Positions 53,127 through 61,223 of a stretch of DNA of 64,000 bases are shown one piece after another; within the stretch, counting starts at the first letter, position 1, and each line of letters opens with the position of its first letter. This DNA comes from Butyrivibrio sp. XPD2006. GTDB lineage: Bacteria; Bacillota; Clostridia; Lachnospirales; Lachnospiraceae. Location: contig NZ_ATVT01000005.1 in the NCBI RefSeq assembly GCF_000420865.1, positions 124,001 through 188,000 on the forward strand, read 5' to 3'. The notes below the pieces were generated by a model. The model ran no database searches and was not told the origin of the DNA. It saw nothing but the letters and a program-made list of their open reading frames with translations. Both the position numbers and the translations under genes were made by a program.

Positions 53127-53645
53127 ATGTTAGCATTTTTTAAAGAGTCACTGATCGGACAGTATATAACAGTTTTTATTGTATCAATGGTTCCACTTAT
53201 TGAGCTCAGAGGAGCTATTCCTATTGCTCATGGCTTTAATCTGACGGGAACAGGATTCAATCTGATCCTTGGATATGTCCTTATTGCAATAGGTAACATG
53301 ATCCCGGTTCCGCTCATCTATTTCTTCGCAAGAAAGGTTCTTGAGTGGGGAAAAGACAAACCGGTTATCGGTAAGTTCTTCACCTTCTGCCTTGAAAAGG
53401 GAGAAAAGGGTGGACAGAAGCTTCAGGCTAAGGCAGGACAGGGATTGTTCGTAGCACTTATGCTTTTTGTAGGAATTCCGCTTCCCGGAACAGGAGCATG
53501 GACAGGAACTCTTGCAGCCAGCATCCTGGATATGGACTTCAAGAAGACGGTAACCGCTGTTATCTGCGGAATTGCACTGGCAGCTGTGATCGTAAGTGTT
53601 GTTTCAGCACTTGGATTTGGAGCATATGTAGGAATCAAAGGCTGA
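53127..53645 (+). CDS. Small multidrug export protein family (PF06695-like)
   Basis: A 172-residue membrane protein with about four helices: YITVFIVSMVPLIELRGAIPIAHG, LILGYVLIAIGNMIPVPLIYFF, ALMLFVGIPLPGTGAWTGTLAA and ICGIALAAVIVSVVSALGFG. The PLIELRGAIP and PLPGTGAW motifs are the signature of the COG2426/Sm_multidrug_ex family, whose transported substrate is not known. It starts 16 bases after hisC and may share its transcript. Confidence 0.9.
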   Translation: MLAFFKESLIGQYITVFIVSMVPLIELRGAIPIAHGFNLTGTGFNLILGYVLIAIGNMIPVPLIYFFARKVLEWGKDKPVIGKFFTFCLEKGEKGGQKLQAKAGQGLFVALMLFVGIPLPGTGAWTGTLAASILDMDFKKTVTAVICGIALAAVIVSVVSALGFGAYVGIKG

Positions 53646-53696
53646 TTGCTTTAGTTGATGAAGGGCATTGCTTTACGCCCTGACAGGAGAATATAA

Positions 53697-54545
53697 ATGG
53701 AAGCATATACAGATTTTGCAGCAGTATATGATACCTTCATGGATGAGACCCCATACGAAGTATGGGGTACTTTTGTTGCAGGACTTATTGAGAAATACGG
53801 CATTTCGAAGCCAGTAAGGTCAGATGCCGGTCAGGGAAAAGAGCTCTCGGAAGGATATGATACCGCTGAAGACTCCGAGCAGGCTCTTGATGAGGAGAAA
53901 AATCTTGTGGTTGAGCTGGGATGCGGAACAGGTTCTTTTACGCAGGAACTTTATAAGCTTGGCTATGACATCATGGGAATTGACTTGTCTCCTGAGATGC
54001 TTAATCTTGCAAGGCAAAAGAGCGCTGAAGCGGGGATTGACATCATGTACCTGGAGCAGGATATGAGGGAGCTCGACCTTTACTGCACAGCAGGAACTAT
54101 AGTCAGTGTCTGTGACAGCATAAATTATGTGCTGGAGGACCAGGAGGTTATCGATACCTTTAAGCTGGTGAATAATTTCCTTTATCCGGGTGGCCTTTTC
54201 ATATTTGATTTCAATACGCTGCACAAATACAGAGATGTGATCGGCGATACAACAATTGCTGAGAACAGAGAAGACTGCAGCTTCATCTGGGATAATTACT
54301 ATCATGAGGATGACCATGTAAACGAGTATGATCTGACGATCTTTGCCAGGTGTGATGAGAAGGATGAGGTCTTCAGAAGATCGGTGGAGACGCATTTCCA
54401 GAGAGGGTATACCTTGGATGAGATGAAGGAATTTGTGGAAAAGGCAGGACTTGAGTTTATTGAAGCCATCGATGCGGATACGCATGAAGCGCCAACAGAC
54501 GACAGTGAGAGAATATACATAATTGCCAGAGAGCAAGGGAAATAA
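53697..54545 (+). CDS. Class I SAM-dependent methyltransferase
   Basis: A 282-residue protein. YTDFAAVYDTFMDETPYEVW opens the methyltransferase lid, the SAM-binding motif I reads VVELGCGTGSFTQELYKLG with GIDLSPEMLNLARQKS after it, and VSVCDSINYVLE is the post-III acidic part. An extra acidic loop of about 40 residues (SDAGQGKELSEGYDTAEDSE and on) interrupts between the lid and motif I. Such proteins often lie next to DUF-type or ribosome genes; the substrate is unknown. Confidence 0.9.
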   Translation: MEAYTDFAAVYDTFMDETPYEVWGTFVAGLIEKYGISKPVRSDAGQGKELSEGYDTAEDSEQALDEEKNLVVELGCGTGSFTQELYKLGYDIMGIDLSPEMLNLARQKSAEAGIDIMYLEQDMRELDLYCTAGTIVSVCDSINYVLEDQEVIDTFKLVNNFLYPGGLFIFDFNTLHKYRDVIGDTTIAENREDCSFIWDNYYHEDDHVNEYDLTIFARCDEKDEVFRRSVETHFQRGYTLDEMKEFVEKAGLEFIEAIDADTHEAPTDDSERIYIIAREQGK

Positions 54546-54561
54546 ACAGACAGAATGTAAA

Positions 54562-54595
54562 AAGACCACAGCGCAGGCTGTGGTCTTCTTTGCTT
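54562..54595. terminator. Terminator between the methyltransferase gene and dapF
   Basis: AAGACCACAGC and GCTGTGGTCTT, 11-bp perfect stem, followed by CTTTGCTT; A-rich on the other side, so usable by both convergent genes. Confidence 0.9.
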
Positions 54596-54602
54596 ATGAA
54601 AA

Positions 54603-55514
54603 TCAGATCTCAATTGTACCTTCAAATACGGTGGTTCCGGGGCCTTCCATGATGACGGGGGAATTTCCGTCGCCGTTCCATGAGCAGGTTACGATGCCGC
54701 CAAGGACGTGAACATTGACCTTAGTATCGGTAAGGCCGTTTAAGATGCAGGCTACGGTTGTTGCACAGCATCCTGTGCCGCAGGCAAGGGTCTCACCGGT
54801 TCCGCGCTCCCAGACTCTCATGTGAACATTGTTTTTGTCGTCTATCTTTACAAATTCAGTGTTTGTGCGGTTCGGGAAGAAGGAGTGATTTTCAAATTCA
54901 GGTCCGATCTTCTCGATGTCGAATGTTGCAAGATCCATGTCATCCGGAAGGAAAACCACAGCGTGGGGATTACCCATTGATACGCAGGTTATCTCCCAGT
55001 CATTTCCGGCAGCAGTAATAGGTGCTCTGAAGCATACGTCTGATGGAATGTTTGAAAGACCGGCATCAGGCAGGTTGTCATAGCCGTTTGAAACGGTTAC
55101 AGGAACCTGCGGAGCGCTTAGAATCGGAGCTCCCATGTCTACTTTGACGCGCTCTACAAGATTATTGTCGTTAACTGTAAGGTCGATAAATTTCTTTTTA
55201 CCTGCACTTACTATGGTAAGGCTCTTCTTGTCAGTGAGACGGTGGTCATACACATACTTGGCCACACATCTGATGCCGTTTCCGCACATCTCGGATCTTG
55301 AGCCGTCTGCGTTATACATTTCCATTTCAAAATCAACAGAAGGGTCATCCACAGGATTTATGAATATAAGCCCGTCTGAGCCAATCCCGAAGTGGCGGTC
55401 TGAAACCTTAATGGCCAGTTCGGATTTCTTTTCCTGAGGTACAAGCTCTTTTCCCCCGTCAATATAAACGTAGTCGTTTCCACAACCGTGCATCTTGGTA
55501 AAATTGATCTTCAT
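54603..55514 (-). CDS. dapF: Diaminopimelate epimerase
   Basis: A 303-residue enzyme converting LL- to meso-diaminopimelate for lysine and peptidoglycan. It has the two-Cys mechanism: the first Cys in MCGNGIRCVAKY and the second in ACGTGCCATTVAC; MKINFTKMHGCGNDYVYID and NPHAVVF are also typical. It is the third lysine-pathway locus in the window, here separate from dapAB. Start 55514 follows CGGAGG. The gene lies 14 bases after the YczE-like gene, with which it is probably co-transcribed. Confidence 0.97.
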   Translation of the reverse strand: MKINFTKMHGCGNDYVYIDGGKELVPQEKKSELAIKVSDRHFGIGSDGLIFINPVDDPSVDFEMEMYNADGSRSEMCGNGIRCVAKYVYDHRLTDKKSLTIVSAGKKKFIDLTVNDNNLVERVKVDMGAPILSAPQVPVTVSNGYDNLPDAGLSNIPSDVCFRAPITAAGNDWEITCVSMGNPHAVVFLPDDMDLATFDIEKIGPEFENHSFFPNRTNTEFVKIDDKNNVHMRVWERGTGETLACGTGCCATTVACILNGLTDTKVNVHVLGGIVTCSWNGDGNSPVIMEGPGTTVFEGTIEI

Positions 55515-55528
55515 ATACTCCTCCGATG

Positions 55529-56200
55529 TCATTTATTAAGTATGGGCCTTGCGATGTGAACGTTAAAGAACTCGATGAGAGGCCCCATGAAAAATGCAGT
55601 GATAATGGTTCCGATTCCGGCGATGGTGGGTATCTGAGAAACTGAGCCGCCGGCAAGAAGGAACAGCACACATCCCAGGATTACGCACACGATATCGGTG
55701 ATGATCCTGACATACTGGAACTTGCCCTTCTTCCAGGTGTTGACGATGATCAGCGCCACGGCATCATAAGTTGACACACCAAGGTCGGCAGTCATGTAAA
55801 AGGCTGAGCCGAAGCAAATGATAACAACGCCTATAACCAGGCAGGCCACGCGAACGGGAATTGACGGATCCACGATGACTGTCTGAAGAAATGCATAAGT
55901 AAACTGTGTGATATATCCAAGCAGGAACAGGTTGATAAAGGTCGCTATCCCGATATAGTGCCTGTCGAATATGAGAGCGAACAAAAGAAGAACCGCATTG
56001 GCAATCACATAAAGCGTGCCAAAATCAATGGGCACAAGCGCATCAAGACCAGCCATAAAGGACTGAAAAGGATCAACGCCCAGAGCTGCTATTTTAAATA
56101 TTCCGACGCTGATGGCGCAGATGATGACTCCAAAGAGAGTCATGGCAGTTCTCTTTGGGAGCTTGTCTATGCTCATAATGCTCTTAAAGATTTTATTCAT
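55529..56200 (-). CDS. YczE/YyaS/YitT family membrane protein
   Basis: A 223-residue protein with about six hydrophobic segments: MTLFGVIICAISVGIFKIAA, LYVIANAVLLLFALIF, FINLFLLGYITQFTYAF, VACLVIGVVIICFGSAFYM, IVCVILGCVLFLLAGG and IGTIITAFFMGPLIEFF. The GVDPFQSFMAGL and LGVSTYDAVALIIV repeats are typical of the YczE/YitT group. The function of the family is not established; some members relate to lipopeptide or metal handling. It precedes dapF by 14 bases. Confidence 0.88.
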   Translation of the reverse strand: MNKIFKSIMSIDKLPKRTAMTLFGVIICAISVGIFKIAALGVDPFQSFMAGLDALVPIDFGTLYVIANAVLLLFALIFDRHYIGIATFINLFLLGYITQFTYAFLQTVIVDPSIPVRVACLVIGVVIICFGSAFYMTADLGVSTYDAVALIIVNTWKKGKFQYVRIITDIVCVILGCVLFLLAGGSVSQIPTIAGIGTIITAFFMGPLIEFFNVHIARPILNK

Positions 56201-56380
56201 ATGCGTCAGTGTCTCCTATCTTTGCATAATTATTTAAATACATAATAATGGTTTAATCTTTCGGTGTCTACGCGATAGTTGCCATATTTTGCCTAATATA
56301 TTAAAATAGATTGATTGTATGTAGATTTACTGCATACATTTAATTTTTTTGTGAGAACTTTAGAAACAGGAGAAATAACT

Positions 56381-56884
56381 ATGGCATTATTAAAACAGTG
56401 GCGCGACATGGCGTATTCTGAGACTGCCAACAAGGGCGATCTTCAGAGACTTTGGACAGATTATTTCCAGAAGGAAAAAGACATCTATGCTGAGCTTTTA
56501 AAGAACCCTGATGAGGTTGTTAAGGGCACAGTTAAAGAGCTTGCTGACAAGTTCGGAATTGATGTTATGACAATGACAGGCTTCCTTGACGGAATCAACG
56601 ACAGCCTTAAGGAGCAGAATCCTATCGAGGAGATGGAAGAGGATACAGAGGTTAACCTCGGCTTTGAGAAGGAGCTCCTTTACAAGAACATGGTAAATGC
56701 CGGAGCAGACTGGCTTTACAACCTTCCTGAGTGGGAGGAAATTTTTGATGAGGCTAAGAGAAAAGAGCTCTACAAGGAAGAGAAGGCTTCTCATACCATC
56801 AGAAAAGAGAACAAAGTATATCCTAACGATCCATGCCCTTGCGGAAGCGGCAAGAAGTACAAGAAGTGCCACGGCAGAGCTTGA
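56381..56884 (+). CDS. SEC-C motif protein
   Basis: A 167-residue acidic protein with a C-terminal SEC-C zinc motif, CPCGSGKKYKKCHG, of the SecA-tail type. The helical N-terminal part (MALLKQWRDMAYSETANKGD and on) is typical of a short SEC-C protein group common in clostridia; the role is not known, but the motif binds zinc and often SecB-like or ribosome partners. ATG 56381 follows CAGGAGAAATA; the earlier frame start at 56315 has none. It precedes the thrS leader. Confidence 0.88.
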   Translation: MALLKQWRDMAYSETANKGDLQRLWTDYFQKEKDIYAELLKNPDEVVKGTVKELADKFGIDVMTMTGFLDGINDSLKEQNPIEEMEEDTEVNLGFEKELLYKNMVNAGADWLYNLPEWEEIFDEAKRKELYKEEKASHTIRKENKVYPNDPCPCGSGKKYKKCHGRA

Positions 56885-56896
56885 TCTATAAAAAAC

Positions 56897-57003
56897 GAAG
56901 CTTCCCCGTGAGCAGAACACCTGGTAGGTGTAATCCGCGGGAGCAAATAAAAAACAATCAAAGAGAAGCTTTCCCCGGTAGGGATTGCTAAAAGGAGAAA
57001 GAA
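56897..57003 (+). promoter_or_regulatory. Structured leader of thrS
   Basis: Between the SEC-C gene and thrS lies a 118-base stretch with an outer stem GCTTCC/GGGAGC (56900-56905/56939-56944), an inner hairpin ACACCT-GGT-AGGTGT (56917-56931), and a second GAAGCTTTCCCC copy. CTTTCCCC (56969-56976) can pair with GGAGAAAG (56994-57001), which contains the Shine-Dalgarno of thrS, with one mismatch. The inner loop CTGGTAG is like the anticodon loop of tRNA-Thr (GGU). It is too short for a T-box. Probable translational control; not proved. Confidence 0.5.
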
Positions 57004-58887
57004 ATGACAAAAGAAGAGTTTAAAGAAGTTTACCGCCACTCGTTGGCACACATCCTCGCCAAGGCCGTTATCGAGCTTTACGGCAAGGAAGTTCAGTATG
57101 CGATCGGACCACAGATCGATGACGGATGCTACTATGATTTCGTGCTTCCCAAGGCTGTGACCCAGGATGATTTCAAGACCATCGAGGATAAGATGAGAGA
57201 GATCATCAAGAGAAGAGAAGACTGGACAAGGAAGGAAGTTTCAAGGGCAGAGGCACTTGAAATCTTCAAGGATCAGAAGTTCAAGACCGAACTTATCAAT
57301 GACCTTCCTGAGGATGAAACTCTTACAGTTTACTATACAGGTGAGGATTTCGTAGACCTCTGCAGAGGACCTCACGTAGATAATTCACAGGAACTTATGA
57401 ATGTTTCCTACCAGCTTAAGAGCGTATCCGGTGCTTACTGGAGAGGAGATGAGAAGAGAGATCAGCTCTCAAGAATTTATGTATATGCTTTCCAGACCAA
57501 GGATGAGCTCAAGCAGCACATCAAGATGATCCAGGAAGCTATGGAGAGAGATCACAAGAAGATCGGTGCTCAGCTTGATCTGTTCATGTTTGATGAGACA
57601 GCTCCCGGAATGCCTTACTGGCTTCCAAGAGGATGGAAGATGTACCAGGCGCTCCTCAAGTACTCAAGAGAGGTACAGGAGAGACACGGTTACACTGAGA
57701 TTGCAGCTCCTCTTATCAACAACAAGAAGCTTTGGCTTATCAGCGGACACTGGGCTCACTATGTAAACAACATGTTCATGGTTCCCGGACTTGAGGGAAT
57801 GGTTAAGGCTGATGCAAATATCCCTGAGGTATACGAGAACTACAGAGATGCAGATGAGACACCCAAGCCTGTTAAGATCCAGGCAGGTTCCATGATCTAC
57901 AACCGTGAGCTTGAGGACACAATGGCAGCTAAGCCTATGAACTGTCCTAACGCCATGATGACATACAGAAGAACCAATCACTCCTACAAAGAGCTCCCTA
58001 TCAGATACAGTGAGTACGATGTACTTCACCGTAAGGAGAAGTCAGGACAGATGAACGGACTTTTCCGTGTTCAGGAGTTCAGACAGGATGATGACCATAC
58101 ATTCGTAATGGAGTCACAGATCAAGGAGGAGATTGCAGACGTAATCGCAATCGCTGACGAGATCTACTCAACATTCGGTGTTACTTACAGAGCAGAGTTC
58201 TCAACAAGACCTGAGGACTTCATGGGTGACATCGAGGTTTGGAACAGAGCTGAGGCTGCTCTTAAGGAAATCCTTGATGAGAAGTACGGTGAGGGCGGAT
58301 ACGAGATCAACGAGGGAGACGGTGCTTTCTACGGACCTAAGATCGACCTCCAGATCAAGGATGCTCTTGGAAGAGAGTGGCAGTGCGGAACAGTACAGCT
58401 TGACTTCCAGCTTCCTCACAATTTCGGACTTACATACCAGGCACAGGACGGCACAATGCAGATGCCTGTTGTTATCCACAGAGCTATCTACGGTTCACTT
58501 GAGAGATTCATCGGTATCATCATCGAGAACTTCAAGGGTGTATTCCCGTTCTGGCTCAGCCCATATCAGGTAGGTATCGTTCCTATCAGAGTTGAGCACA
58601 ACGAGTACGCGCAGAAGGTTGAGAAGGCTCTTATGGATGCAGGAATCCGTGTAGAAGCTGATTACTCCGACAACAACATGAAGGAGAAGATTAAGAAATA
58701 CAAGAACTACAAGGATCCATACATCATCGTTGTAGGTGACAAGGAAGCTGCTGAGAACACTGTATCAATCAATGTTCGCGGTTCCAACAAGCAGATTCAG
58801 AACGTTCCTCTTGATGAGCTTGTCAAGATGTGCACCAAGATGAACAATGAGCATTCACTTGAACTTATTGATTCATATGAGGCATAA
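57004..58887 (+). CDS. thrS: Threonyl-tRNA synthetase lacking the N-terminal TGS domain
   Basis: A 627-residue class II synthetase. It starts directly with the editing domain (RHSLAHILAKAV with the HxxxH motif, and FVDLCRGPHV with the editing Cys/His), so the usual first 60-residue TGS domain is absent. The catalytic core has KPMNCPNAMM with zinc-ligand Cys314, FRVQEFRQDDDHTF and the C-terminal anticodon-binding domain (VGIVPIRVEHNEYAQKVEKAL). An extra segment of about 40 residues (GMVKADANIPEVYENYRDAD and on) sits before motif MNCP. CTAAAAGGAG precedes the ATG, and a strong terminator follows the stop. Confidence 0.95.
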   Translation: MTKEEFKEVYRHSLAHILAKAVIELYGKEVQYAIGPQIDDGCYYDFVLPKAVTQDDFKTIEDKMREIIKRREDWTRKEVSRAEALEIFKDQKFKTELINDLPEDETLTVYYTGEDFVDLCRGPHVDNSQELMNVSYQLKSVSGAYWRGDEKRDQLSRIYVYAFQTKDELKQHIKMIQEAMERDHKKIGAQLDLFMFDETAPGMPYWLPRGWKMYQALLKYSREVQERHGYTEIAAPLINNKKLWLISGHWAHYVNNMFMVPGLEGMVKADANIPEVYENYRDADETPKPVKIQAGSMIYNRELEDTMAAKPMNCPNAMMTYRRTNHSYKELPIRYSEYDVLHRKEKSGQMNGLFRVQEFRQDDDHTFVMESQIKEEIADVIAIADEIYSTFGVTYRAEFSTRPEDFMGDIEVWNRAEAALKEILDEKYGEGGYEINEGDGAFYGPKIDLQIKDALGREWQCGTVQLDFQLPHNFGLTYQAQDGTMQMPVVIHRAIYGSLERFIGIIIENFKGVFPFWLSPYQVGIVPIRVEHNEYAQKVEKALMDAGIRVEADYSDNNMKEKIKKYKNYKDPYIIVVGDKEAAENTVSINVRGSNKQIQNVPLDELVKMCTKMNNEHSLELIDSYEA

Positions 58888-58902
58888 TATTTAAGAATGA
58901 TT

Positions 58903-58939
58903 CAGGCACAGCACTTTTGTGTTGTGCCTGTTGTTTGTT
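58903..58939 (+). terminator. Terminator after thrS
   Basis: CAGGCACAGCAC and GTGTTGTGCCTG pair over 12 bp with one G-T around a TTTT loop, followed by TTGTTTGTT. Confidence 0.92.
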
Positions 58940-58950
58940 ACGAGGCTAAA

Positions 58951-60588
58951 ATGACAAAAAGGACTAAGATAACGGCAATGCAGCATTTGGGGCTTATCTT
59001 CTTTGCCGCTGCAATCTATTGCCTGATCAGATCCATAACTTTATCACTTACTACGGACATCTGGTACGACGAACTCTTTACCATGGAGTTCTCCGCGAGA
59101 CCGGTAAAAGAGCTGATAGGACTTACTGCAAGGGATGTACATCCGCCCTTTTACTACATGATAGTCAGGTTCTTTGTACTTTTGTGCAACGGACTTGGGC
59201 TTGTGGGGGACGGCCCAATGCAGCTTGGTGCAGAGTCGATTGCCAAGCTCGTGTCTGTGCTTCCGTTTTTTATACTGCTGATATATGCGGCTACAAATAT
59301 CAGAAAGCGCTTCGGTATTCTTCCGGCAGGGATGTTCTCTTTTGCTATAATAACCATGCCGCAGATGCCTGAGTATACCACTGAGATTCGCATGTACAGC
59401 TGGGCGGTGCTGTTTGTTACGGCAGCCATGCTTCACGGATTTAACCTTCTGTGCTGCATTATGGGAAGAGAGAAGCAGGGATGGGATATTCCCGATGGCA
59501 TCATGTTGTGGCTGTATACCACAGCAGCTGCCTATACCCATTACTATGCTGCTTTTTGCATTGGGATCATCTATGGCATTCTTGTTATCTGGATGCTGGT
59601 CTACTATATTCGTGTTGCCGGCAAGAAAACTGACGGAAGTATAAGCCTTAAGGCAGCAGCTACGCTGATTGTGGCGCTCAACCTTACTGTTGCGTCTTAT
59701 ATTCCGTGGGTATCATCTCTTTTGTCACAGGTTGGTGCAGTCAAGGCAAATTACTGGATACAACCAGTGGGGCTTCGGAGTATCGGCAGTGCCATCAAGC
59801 ATCTGTTCAAGGGGTATTTTATCAATGAAACACTTGCAGTGGTGATCGCTGTACTTTTCTTTGTGCTGATAACCTTCCTGTTTGTCAGGACTGTGATCAG
59901 AACCGTTTCGGGAAAAGAGCTGACAGATGCACTTACGTTGTTCTCGTTCTCGGTACTCCCGCTTGTTGTAATAGCAGGACTTGTAGCATCCGCGATTATC
60001 AGACCTGTATTCGTGAACAGGTATATGATCCCGGCTTACGGGTGTTTCTGGCTCGCGGTTTCTGTTATGGCATCGTATGAAATAGATCTGGTTTACAAGA
60101 GGGCGAAGGGACAGCTCTTAGGGAAGATAGCAGGCGTTGTTCTGGCAGTCATTATGATCATCGTGGGAGCTGTTGATTTCAAGGCTTTTATCGGCAATGA
60201 AGAATACCGCATGGTCAACATTGAGAAGACTCTTGATATGCTTTCCGGAATCAGTAATGATACGATCATTATCAGTAATTTTGAGCACGTTCAGGGTCTT
60301 TTATCCTACTACCTCAACAAAGGTGACGATGAGTATAAGGTTTATCTGTATGCTGCAGAGTCGGAGAAGCTGATTGAAGAGACGGTTCCGGGCCTTGAGA
60401 CCATCGAGGATTCTATTGATATAGCCAATTATCTTGATGCAGGCAAAAAGGTCCTTTTCCTTGGAAGCTTTAACGCCAGGGAGGTGATTCTTCAGGAATG
60501 GAATGATGAGTATTCGATCACTTCCGAGAATGAGGGAAGTTACCTCATGGAGAGATACTGGTTTGATGTTTTCAGACTTAGCAGATAA
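58951..60588 (+). CDS. GT-C type membrane glycosyltransferase
   Basis: A 545-residue protein with about ten or more membrane helices and the DxD/acidic loop typical of GT-C (ArnT/PMT-like) transferases: after the first helix DIWYDELFTMEFSARPVKEL, then RDVHPPFYYMIVRFF, the WYDE and HPP elements of this fold. It would move a sugar from a lipid carrier to an outside acceptor, likely a wall or surface glycan. The C-terminal 120 residues form a soluble domain. ATG 58951 follows CGAGG; an earlier frame start at 58897 runs through the thrS terminator. Acceptor and donor unknown. Confidence 0.85.
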   Translation: MTKRTKITAMQHLGLIFFAAAIYCLIRSITLSLTTDIWYDELFTMEFSARPVKELIGLTARDVHPPFYYMIVRFFVLLCNGLGLVGDGPMQLGAESIAKLVSVLPFFILLIYAATNIRKRFGILPAGMFSFAIITMPQMPEYTTEIRMYSWAVLFVTAAMLHGFNLLCCIMGREKQGWDIPDGIMLWLYTTAAAYTHYYAAFCIGIIYGILVIWMLVYYIRVAGKKTDGSISLKAAATLIVALNLTVASYIPWVSSLLSQVGAVKANYWIQPVGLRSIGSAIKHLFKGYFINETLAVVIAVLFFVLITFLFVRTVIRTVSGKELTDALTLFSFSVLPLVVIAGLVASAIIRPVFVNRYMIPAYGCFWLAVSVMASYEIDLVYKRAKGQLLGKIAGVVLAVIMIIVGAVDFKAFIGNEEYRMVNIEKTLDMLSGISNDTIIISNFEHVQGLLSYYLNKGDDEYKVYLYAAESEKLIEETVPGLETIEDSIDIANYLDAGKKVLFLGSFNAREVILQEWNDEYSITSENEGSYLMERYWFDVFRLSR

Positions 60589-60606
60589 ATTGATTTCGGA
60601 GACGTT

Positions 60607-61197
60607 ATGAAAAGAAAAGTTTTAGGTATAGTAATGGCTTTTGTCATGATCATTATGACAATGCTTTGTACAAATTCAGAGGTGCTTGCGGAAGACGAGC
60701 TTAAGGAGGCCGGATTCTGCAGTTTTGTGGTGCCTTCGCAGTTTACCCCAAGCTCGGTAAAGGGTCTTTTCATAAACAAGGATCACCCTATGGAGTCATC
60801 TACTATTCAGTACAGCGTATATTACAACAAGCTTGACGTGATACTGACCAACAGGGAGAAGGCAGCTCTTGCCGAAATAAATGAGCCCAAGGTTACAGAT
60901 AAATCTACAGATCTTACAAAAGATATCTATCAGGAAACCATCTCTGCTGCTTATAACAGTGAATATGGTGAAGACGTTGGATATTCCGTCAGCTCTTTTG
61001 ACAAAATAAATATTGACGGTTATCCGGGATACAGGATTGAAGCAAGTTTCCGTGCAACTGACCAGGAAACTGTATATCAGACTGTATATATGCTTCTGTC
61101 CAGGTACAGGACTTTCACAATCACTTTCCAGAGAGCAGAAGATGATGACTGTCAGGACGCATTTTCAGAGTGTCAGTCCACTATCCATGTACATTAA
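60607..61197 (+). CDS. Secreted protein of unknown function
   Basis: A 196-residue protein. MKRKVLGIVMAFVMIIMTML with CTNSEVLA after it is a signal peptide with cleavage near ALA/AED; no lipobox fit at the Cys. The mature part has a PsbP-like or similar mixed fold by pattern only (FCSFVVPSQFTP, IDGYPGYRIEASFRA, YRTFTITFQRAEDDD). No family is recognised with confidence. GGAG precedes the ATG. It lies between the two glycosyltransferase genes and probably shares their transcript, so a role at the cell surface is likely. Confidence 0.7.
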   Translation: MKRKVLGIVMAFVMIIMTMLCTNSEVLAEDELKEAGFCSFVVPSQFTPSSVKGLFINKDHPMESSTIQYSVYYNKLDVILTNREKAALAEINEPKVTDKSTDLTKDIYQETISAAYNSEYGEDVGYSVSSFDKINIDGYPGYRIEASFRATDQETVYQTVYMLLSRYRTFTITFQRAEDDDCQDAFSECQSTIHVH

Positions 61198-61223
61198 ACC
61201 GTTAATTGTGTTATCATTAATGT

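Noticed and set aside
56897..57003. T-box riboswitch before thrS
   Set aside because: A T-box-like GGTGTAATCCGCGG word is present, but the leader is only 118 bases, with no stem I, no specifier loop in codon form and no terminator with a T tract.
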